A stretch of 64,000 nucleotides of DNA from Pseudonocardia sp. HH130630-07 (GTDB lineage Bacteria > Actinomycetota > Actinomycetes > Mycobacteriales > Pseudonocardiaceae), in the NCBI RefSeq assembly GCF_001698125.1, contig NZ_CP013854.1, forward strand, positions 2,046,001-2,110,000. Reading direction: 5' to 3'. This document shows, in pieces, positions 59,281-64,000 of this stretch (positions within the stretch are counted from its first letter, which is position 1; each line of letters begins with the position of its first letter). The position numbers and the translations under genes were made by a program. The notes beneath the pieces were generated by a model. That model had not been told where the DNA came from and searched no databases. It worked only from the letters and a program-made list of their open reading frames with translations.

Positions 59281-60065
59281 GCACTGTGTCTGATTCCAGC
59301 GGGGTCGAGCCCCGGATCCGGATCGACCGGGCCGCCGTCGACTTCCCGATCTTCGACGCCAAGACCCGGTCGCTGAAGAAGGCCGTGCTCGGCAAGGCGG
59401 GCGGCCGGATCGGCACCGGGGCCAAGGTGCCGATCATCGAGGCGCTGCGCGACATCACGCTGAAGCTCGACCGGGGTGACCGGGTCGCGCTGGTCGGGCA
59501 CAACGGTGCCGGCAAGTCGACGCTGCTGCGGCTGATGGCCGGCATCTACGAGCCGACCCGCGGCCGGTCCGCCGTCCGGGGCAAGGTCGCGCCGATCTTC
59601 GACCTGGCGGTCGGGATGGACCCGGAGATCTCCGGGTACGAGAACATCCTGATCCGGGGCCTGTTCCTGGGCATGACCAAGAAGCAGATGGAAGCCCGGA
59701 TCGACGACATCGCCGAGTTCACCGAGCTGGGCGACTACCTGGCGATGCCGCTGCGGGCGTACTCGACGGGCATGCGGGTGCGGCTGGCGCTCGGCGTCGT
59801 CACCTCGATCGATCCGGAGATCCTGCTGCTCGACGAGGGCATCGGCGCCGTCGACGCCGAGTTCCTGAACAAGGCGCGCGGCCGGCTGCACGAGCTCGTC
59901 GACCGCTCCGGGATCCTGGTGTTCGCCTCGCACTCCGACGAGTTCCTCGCCGACCTGTGCGACACCGCGCTGTGGATGGAGCACGGCACGATCAAGGAGT
60001 ACGGGCCGCTGCAGGAGGTCCTGGACCACTACAAGGGCCGGACGCCGCTGGAGGGCACCGCGTGA
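59277..60065 (+). CDS. wzt: Galactan ABC exporter ATPase (Wzt / Rv3781-like)
   Basis: A 262-residue ABC ATPase whose GTG at 59277 overlaps the permease stop (GTGA). Walker A is GHNGAGKST at about 74-82, the signature YSTGMRVRLALG, and Walker B PEILLLDEGIG. The N-terminal IFDAKTRSLKK segment and lack of a C-terminal carbohydrate-binding domain match the galactan exporter subtype. It powers the adjacent permease. Confidence 0.92.
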   Translation: MSTVSDSSGVEPRIRIDRAAVDFPIFDAKTRSLKKAVLGKAGGRIGTGAKVPIIEALRDITLKLDRGDRVALVGHNGAGKSTLLRLMAGIYEPTRGRSAVRGKVAPIFDLAVGMDPEISGYENILIRGLFLGMTKKQMEARIDDIAEFTELGDYLAMPLRAYSTGMRVRLALGVVTSIDPEILLLDEGIGAVDAEFLNKARGRLHELVDRSGILVFASHSDEFLADLCDTALWMEHGTIKEYGPLQEVLDHYKGRTPLEGTA

Positions 60066-60976
60066 GCGGCCCGCTGGCCCCCGGCTCCGTCGTCGGGGTC
60101 ATCGTCACCCGGCACCGCGCCGACCTGCTCGTCGACTCGCTCGCCGCGATGGCGAAGCAGAGCCGCCCGGTGGCACACCTGATCGTCGTCGACAACGGGC
60201 CGGACCAGCCCGCCCGCGAGGCCGTCGAGGCGTGCCCGCTGCCGACGACCTGGATCCCGTCCTGGCACAACCTCGGCGGCGCAGGCGGGTTCGCACTCGG
60301 CATGCTGCACGCGCTCGCGATGGGCGCGGACTGGGTCTTCCTGGCCGACGACGACGGCCACGCGGCCGACGAGACCACCCTGGCGACCCTGCTCGACCTC
60401 GCGACCGACCGCGGGCTCGCCGCCGTGTCCCCGGTGGTCGCGGACAAGTCCGACCCCGAGCGGCTCGCGTTCCCGCTGCGCCGGGGCGTGACCTGGCACC
60501 GCACCCGCTCCGCGCTGCTCGCCGGTGACGGCGACCCGGACCTGCTGCCGGGCATCGCCTCGTTCTTCAACGGCGCGCTGTTCCGCGCCTCCACCCTGGA
60601 GGTCATCGGGGTGCCGGACCTGCGGCTGTTCGTCCGCGGGGACGAGGTCGAGCTGCACCGCCGCATGGTGCGCTCCGGGCTGCCGTTCGGCACCGCGCTG
60701 CACGCGACCTACCTGCACCCCTACGGCTCGGACGAGTTCAAGCCGATGCTGGGGGGCCGGTTGCACGCCCAGGACCCGGGCGACCCGGTCAAGCGCTACT
60801 ACACCTACCGCAACCGCGGGTACCTGATGAGCCAGCCCGGGATGCGCCGGATCGGCCTCCTGGAGCTGCCGCGCTTCGCCTGGTACTTCCTGGTCACCAA
60901 GCGGGACCCGGCCGGGTTCCGGGACTGGTTGCGGCTGCTGAAGAAGGGTCGCGACGAGCGGTTCGACCGCGCCTGA
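60062..60976 (+). CDS. glfT1: Galactofuranosyltransferase GlfT1-like (Rv3782)
   Basis: A 304-residue GT2-fold glycosyltransferase from GTG 60062, overlapping the ATPase stop by 4 bp. It has VGVIVTRHRADLLVDSL, VVDNGPDQPAREAV, NLGGAGGFALGM and a metal-binding LADDDG motif (D96-D98), then FFNGALFR and GDEVELHRRM as acceptor-side motifs. GlfT1 adds the first galactofuranose residues to the lipid-linked linker unit, so this three-gene operon starts and exports galactan. Confidence 0.92.
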   Translation: MSGPLAPGSVVGVIVTRHRADLLVDSLAAMAKQSRPVAHLIVVDNGPDQPAREAVEACPLPTTWIPSWHNLGGAGGFALGMLHALAMGADWVFLADDDGHAADETTLATLLDLATDRGLAAVSPVVADKSDPERLAFPLRRGVTWHRTRSALLAGDGDPDLLPGIASFFNGALFRASTLEVIGVPDLRLFVRGDEVELHRRMVRSGLPFGTALHATYLHPYGSDEFKPMLGGRLHAQDPGDPVKRYYTYRNRGYLMSQPGMRRIGLLELPRFAWYFLVTKRDPAGFRDWLRLLKKGRDERFDRA

Positions 60977-60997
60977 GCCGCGCGGCCGCCGGGCGGG

Positions 60998-61477
60998 TCA
61001 GTCCTTGAAGATCACGTACCGCAGCATGACGAAGTTGATCGCGGTGGCGGTGCCCTGGGCGACCAGCCAGGCCAGCGACTCGGCGTGCGTCATCGGCGGC
61101 AGCAGGTGCAGGACCAGCGAGTTCACGCTGACGTTCACCGCGAAGGTCGTGCCGTAGAGCGCGACGAAACCGGCGAAGCGGCCCCGGCCGCCGGTGCCGG
61201 CCCCGGTGAAGGTGAACCGCTTGTTCAGCAGGTACGCCGTCGTGGTGCCGAGGATGAAGCTGATGCCCTTGGCGACCGGCACCCACAGGCCGAGGTTCAG
61301 CAGCAGGTGGTAGACGCCGAAGTCGACGACCGCCGACAGCGCCCCGATGGCGACGAAGCTCCCGAGCTGGCGGAGGAGCCCGTGACGCGGTGCGGGCTCG
61401 GCGGAACCCCGCGGTGCGGGCTCGGCCGAACCGTCGGCTGCCGGGCTCGCGGCCTGCGTGGGCTCGGTGGCGGTCAC
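60998..61477 (-). CDS. GtrA-family membrane protein (Rv3789-like)
   Basis: A 159-residue protein from GTG 61477 with four membrane segments. FVAIGALSAVVDFGVYHLLLN, ISFILGTTTAYLLNKRFTFTG and the final NFVMLRYVIFKD are diagnostic of GtrA. In mycobacteria the homologue near these genes is linked to arabinogalactan synthesis. The N-terminal 30 residues contain a direct duplication (GSAEPAPR twice). Convergent with glfT1. Confidence 0.87.
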   Translation of the reverse strand: MTATEPTQAASPAADGSAEPAPRGSAEPAPRHGLLRQLGSFVAIGALSAVVDFGVYHLLLNLGLWVPVAKGISFILGTTTAYLLNKRFTFTGAGTGGRGRFAGFVALYGTTFAVNVSVNSLVLHLLPPMTHAESLAWLVAQGTATAINFVMLRYVIFKD

Positions 61478-61652
61478 CCTCCGAGGGTAGCGGCGCGCAA
61501 CGACGCCCCGACACGGCCCCGGTGGACCGCACGGCCACCGACGGCGTGGGACCGCGGGCGACCGGCACACGCCCACCGTGATCGGCGCCTCCGCACGCCC
61601 GTCGAGACCCGCGCAGCACAGGCGCCGACCCGATCTCCCCTCCCCACACCAA

Positions 61653-61673
61653 CAAGTTTGTGCTACAAAGTTG
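61653..61673. promoter_or_regulatory. AT-rich inverted repeat upstream of membrane-protein/regulator/ABC operon
   Basis: caagtttgt-gct-acaaagttg has 8 of 9 matched positions. A related acaaacaactt half-site lies at 61682-61692, between it and the GTG at 61703. It is a likely operator for the winged-helix regulator encoded second in the operon. Confidence 0.55.
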
Positions 61674-61702
61674 ACGTCACCACAAACAACTTGGAGGTCA
61701 CC

Positions 61703-62320
61703 GTGAAGGAACGACAGGGGGCCGACGTCGACGACCAGCCACCGGCCTCGGCGGCCGAGGCGCTGGCGATCATCGAGCGTGAGCAGTCCCGCCGGGAGCC
61801 GGGCATCGCACCGTTCTTCCTGATCTGGGGCGCGGCGTGGACGGTCATCGGGCTCGCCTGGGCCGGCGCCGACGAGGGACTCGGCCTCTGGCCGGGATCC
61901 GCCGCGGGGATCGCCACCGCGGCCGTGATCGTCGTGTCCGCGATCGCGTCCGCCGTCGTCGGCGCCCGGCTCGGGCGCGGGGTCGCCGGGCCGTCGTCGG
62001 AGTTCGGGGCGCTCTACGGCTGGGCCTGGGCGATCGCGATGGTCGGCACCGGCGTCCTGGTCGGGGCACTCGCCCGGCTCGGCGGACCGGGGGTCGGGGT
62101 GCTCGCGCCCGCGTTGTTCGTGTTCGTGGTGGGGGCGCTCTACACCCTCGGCGGCGCGTTCTGGCGCAGCCGGGTCGACTACGGGCTCGGCATCGCGCTG
62201 CAGGTCATCGCGGTGCTGTCGGCGTTCACCCCGATGCCGTGGAACTCGCTGCTGATGGGGCTCGGGGGCGGCGGCGCGATGATCGTCGTCGGCGTGCTGC
62301 GGTGGCGGAGCAGCCGGTGA
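61703..62320 (+). CDS. Membrane protein of regulator/ABC exporter operon
   Basis: A 205-residue protein from GTG 61703 with ttggaggt upstream. The N-terminal 40 residues are polar (SAAEALAIIEREQSRREPG), then five or six hydrophobic helices follow. Uncharacterised proteins like this often precede winged-helix regulators in actinomycetes and may sense membrane state. It overlaps the next gene by 4 bp (GTGA). Confidence 0.75.
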   Translation: MKERQGADVDDQPPASAAEALAIIEREQSRREPGIAPFFLIWGAAWTVIGLAWAGADEGLGLWPGSAAGIATAAVIVVSAIASAVVGARLGRGVAGPSSEFGALYGWAWAIAMVGTGVLVGALARLGGPGVGVLAPALFVFVVGALYTLGGAFWRSRVDYGLGIALQVIAVLSAFTPMPWNSLLMGLGGGGAMIVVGVLRWRSSR

Positions 62321-62631
62321 GCGAGCTCGATCCCGTCATCCACGCCCAGGCCCGGCTCCGTGTGACCGCCACGCTGGCCACGCTGGAGGAGGCCGACCGG
62401 ATGACGTTCCCCCGCCTGCAGGAGCTGCTCGGGATGACCGCCGGGAACCTGTCGACGCACCTGCGCAAGCTCGAGGACGCCGCCTACGTCGAGATCACCA
62501 AGACCCACCAGCGCCGGACCCCGGTCACCTACGTGGCCCTGACGAAGACCGGGCGCCGGGCGTTCGAGGACTACACCGCGAGCCTGCGTGCGCTGCTGTC
62601 CCCTCAGGTCGACGAGGAGGTCGGATCGTGA
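62317..62631 (+). CDS. Winged-helix transcriptional regulator
   Basis: A 104-residue protein from GTG 62317. ARLRVTATLATLEEADRMTFPRLQELLGMTAGNLSTHLRKLEDAAYVEI and PVTYVALTKTGRRAFEDY are those of the short HTH_34/MarR-like regulators. It overlaps both neighbours by 4 bp, so it is produced with the membrane protein and the ABC exporter and probably controls the operon. Confidence 0.88.
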   Translation: MSELDPVIHAQARLRVTATLATLEEADRMTFPRLQELLGMTAGNLSTHLRKLEDAAYVEITKTHQRRTPVTYVALTKTGRRAFEDYTASLRALLSPQVDEEVGS

Positions 62632-63503
62632 CCGTGGCGCCGGTCGTCCTCGACGGCGTCACCCGGTCCTACGGTGGCACCGTCGCGCTCGACGGCGTCG
62701 ACCTCACCATCGAGCCCGGCAGCCTGACCGGCCTGCTCGGCCCGAACGGCGCCGGGAAGTCCACGCTGGTCAACCTGGTCTCCGGGCTGCGCCGGGCGGA
62801 CTCCGGCACCGTCCGGCTGTTCGGCGGGGACCCGCGCGACGCGGTCAACCGGGTCGCGCTCGGCACCACCCCGCAGCAGACCGGGCTGCCGGAGACGCTG
62901 CGGGTCGGCGAGATCGTCCGGTTCGTCGCCGGGCACTTCCCGGACCCGGTCCCGGCCGGCGAGCTGCTGGACCGCTTCGGGCTCGCCGGGCTCGCGCGGC
63001 GCCAGGCCGGCGGCCTGTCCGGCGGGCAGAAGCGCCGGCTCGCGCTCGCGCTGGCCTTCGCCGGCCGGCCCCGGCTGGTGCTGCTCGACGAACCAACGAC
63101 CGGCCTCGACGTCGAGGGCCGCCGGGCGCTGTGGGAGACGGTCCGCGCGTTCCACGCCGGCGGCGGCACCGTCCTGCTCACCACGCACTACCTCGACGAG
63201 ATCGAGACGCTGGCGCAGCGGGTCGTCGTGCTCGCCGGCGGCCGCGTCCGGGCCGACGGCGACGTCGACGCCGTCCGCGGGATGGTCCGGCGCAGCCGGG
63301 TCACCTTCCGCGCCGCCGCGATCCCGGACCTGCCCGGCATCGAGCTCGCCGAGCGCGACGGCGACCGGTGGACCGTGCACACCGCCGACGCCGACGAGCT
63401 GGTCCGCGACCTGGTGCGCTCCGGCGCCGCGTTCGCCGACCTGGGCGTGACGGGCGCGTCCCTGGAAGAGGCGTTCCTGACCCTGACCGGGAGGACCGGA
63501 TGA
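62628..63503 (+). CDS. ABC-2 type exporter ATPase
   Basis: A 291-residue ATPase from GTG 62628. Walker A GPNGAGKST lies at about 39-47, the Q-loop is in TTPQQTGLPETL, the signature is LSGGQKRRLALAL, Walker B is RLVLLDEPTTGLD, and the switch His is in LLTTHYLDE. The C-terminal 70 residues form the small accessory domain found in drug or lipid exporters. The cargo is unknown. Confidence 0.92.
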   Translation: MTVAPVVLDGVTRSYGGTVALDGVDLTIEPGSLTGLLGPNGAGKSTLVNLVSGLRRADSGTVRLFGGDPRDAVNRVALGTTPQQTGLPETLRVGEIVRFVAGHFPDPVPAGELLDRFGLAGLARRQAGGLSGGQKRRLALALAFAGRPRLVLLDEPTTGLDVEGRRALWETVRAFHAGGGTVLLTTHYLDEIETLAQRVVVLAGGRVRADGDVDAVRGMVRRSRVTFRAAAIPDLPGIELAERDGDRWTVHTADADELVRDLVRSGAAFADLGVTGASLEEAFLTLTGRTG

Positions 63504-64000
63504 GTACCGTCGTCGCGCACACCCGCTACCTGCTGCTGGAGCAGCTCCGGATCCCGGTCGCGGTGCTGTCCACCGCGCTGTTCCCGGCGCTGGTGCTGGC
63601 GTTCTTCGTGCTCCCGTTCGACTGGAGCTCCGATCCCGCGCAGGCCACGATCTCGATCGGCCAGCTCGCGTTGTTCGGTGTGCTCAGCGGGTTCCTGTTC
63701 ACGATCGGCATCGGCGCCGCCGACGACCGGGAGAAGCCCTGGGACCCCTACCTGCGCACGCTGCCCGCGCCGCCGTCCGCCCGGATCGTGGCCCGGCTCG
63801 CCGTCGGTGCGCTGTTCGCGCTGCTCGGGCTGCTGCCCGTGGTCGTGCTCGGCGCGGTCCTGACCCCCGCCCACGTCCCTCCGGTACGGCTGCTGGCGGC
63901 CGTCGGGATGCTGCTCGTCGCCGGGCTGCCGTTCCTGTTCGGGGGGCTCGCGATCGGCTACTCGCTGCCGTCGAAGGTGGCGCTGCCGGTGACCCAGCTC
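63500..64000 (+). CDS. ABC-2 type exporter permease (3' end off window)
   Basis: ATG 63500 overlaps the ATPase stop (ATGA), and the frame is open to the window edge (167 codons). It has a first hydrophobic helix (VAVLSTALFPALVLAFFVLPF), then QLALFGVLSGFLFTIGIG, a cytoplasmic DDREKPWDPYLRTLPAPPSARI loop, and two or more further helices. It pairs with the ATPase as the membrane part of the exporter. Confidence 0.88.
   Translation, partial: MSTVVAHTRYLLLEQLRIPVAVLSTALFPALVLAFFVLPFDWSSDPAQATISIGQLALFGVLSGFLFTIGIGAADDREKPWDPYLRTLPAPPSARIVARLAVGALFALLGLLPVVVLGAVLTPAHVPPVRLLAAVGMLLVAGLPFLFGGLAIGYSLPSKVALPVTQL

Overview
The DNA is uniformly GC-rich and reads as an actinobacterial chromosome segment. 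It carries a mycolic-acid-group style galactan export locus (Wzm, Wzt and GlfT1 homologues), a bacterial proteasome activator, a WhiB protein and many GTG starts. From remembered family distribution this points to Pseudonocardia or a close Pseudonocardiaceae relative; the genus is an inference.

Positions 1-9.6 kb are an insertion-sequence-rich accessory strip. It opens with the C-terminal part of an IS1380 transposase, followed by an IS5/IS427-type element that sits at what looks like the IS1380 end. Then comes a small amide-hydrolysis locus: a penicillin-acylase-family protein and a polysaccharide-deacetylase/imidase-like protein, divergent from a regulator that fuses a LuxR helix-turn-helix to a periplasmic-binding-protein domain. 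A complete IS5/IS1031-type element and a start-less proline-racemase-like gene with altered catalytic residues follow.

Positions about 9.9-27.5 kb are an integrated conjugative or mobilisable element at the 3' end of a tRNA-Arg(ACG). It has a tyrosine integrase, an excisionase-like protein, an XRE repressor, a MobF relaxase-helicase and a VirD4-type coupling protein. A tightly overlapping run of small genes (WhiB, DUF4913, DUF2637, zinc-ribbon-like proteins) lies between them. No VirB4 or other mating-pore ATPase is visible. The element shows decay: the DUF2637 gene has an in-frame stop, and an XRE/TPR-type regulator is split by an ISL2-type insertion whose removal restores the frame exactly. 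A perfect AT-rich inverted repeat lies between the divergent repressor and excisionase genes.

Positions 27.5-58.3 kb are ordinary chromosome. They hold tRNA-Arg, tRNA-Ser(GCT) and tRNA-Ser(TGA), acetoacetyl-CoA synthetase, an aromatic/histidinol-phosphate aminotransferase with an IS3 element just upstream, an OmpR regulator, an anchored GH16 enzyme, M3 and M18 peptidases, a GMC oxidoreductase, and many small enzymes with local regulators (HxlR, AraC, TetR, XRE). Points of note are a P-loop kinase fused to a cold-shock-like domain, a dienelactone-hydrolase-fold protein without its catalytic residues, and a two-copy palindromic repeat of which one copy lies in frame inside a methyltransferase gene.

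Positions 58.4-64 kb hold the galactan ABC exporter and GlfT1, a GtrA-family protein, and an operon of membrane protein, winged-helix regulator and ABC-2 exporter that runs off the right edge.
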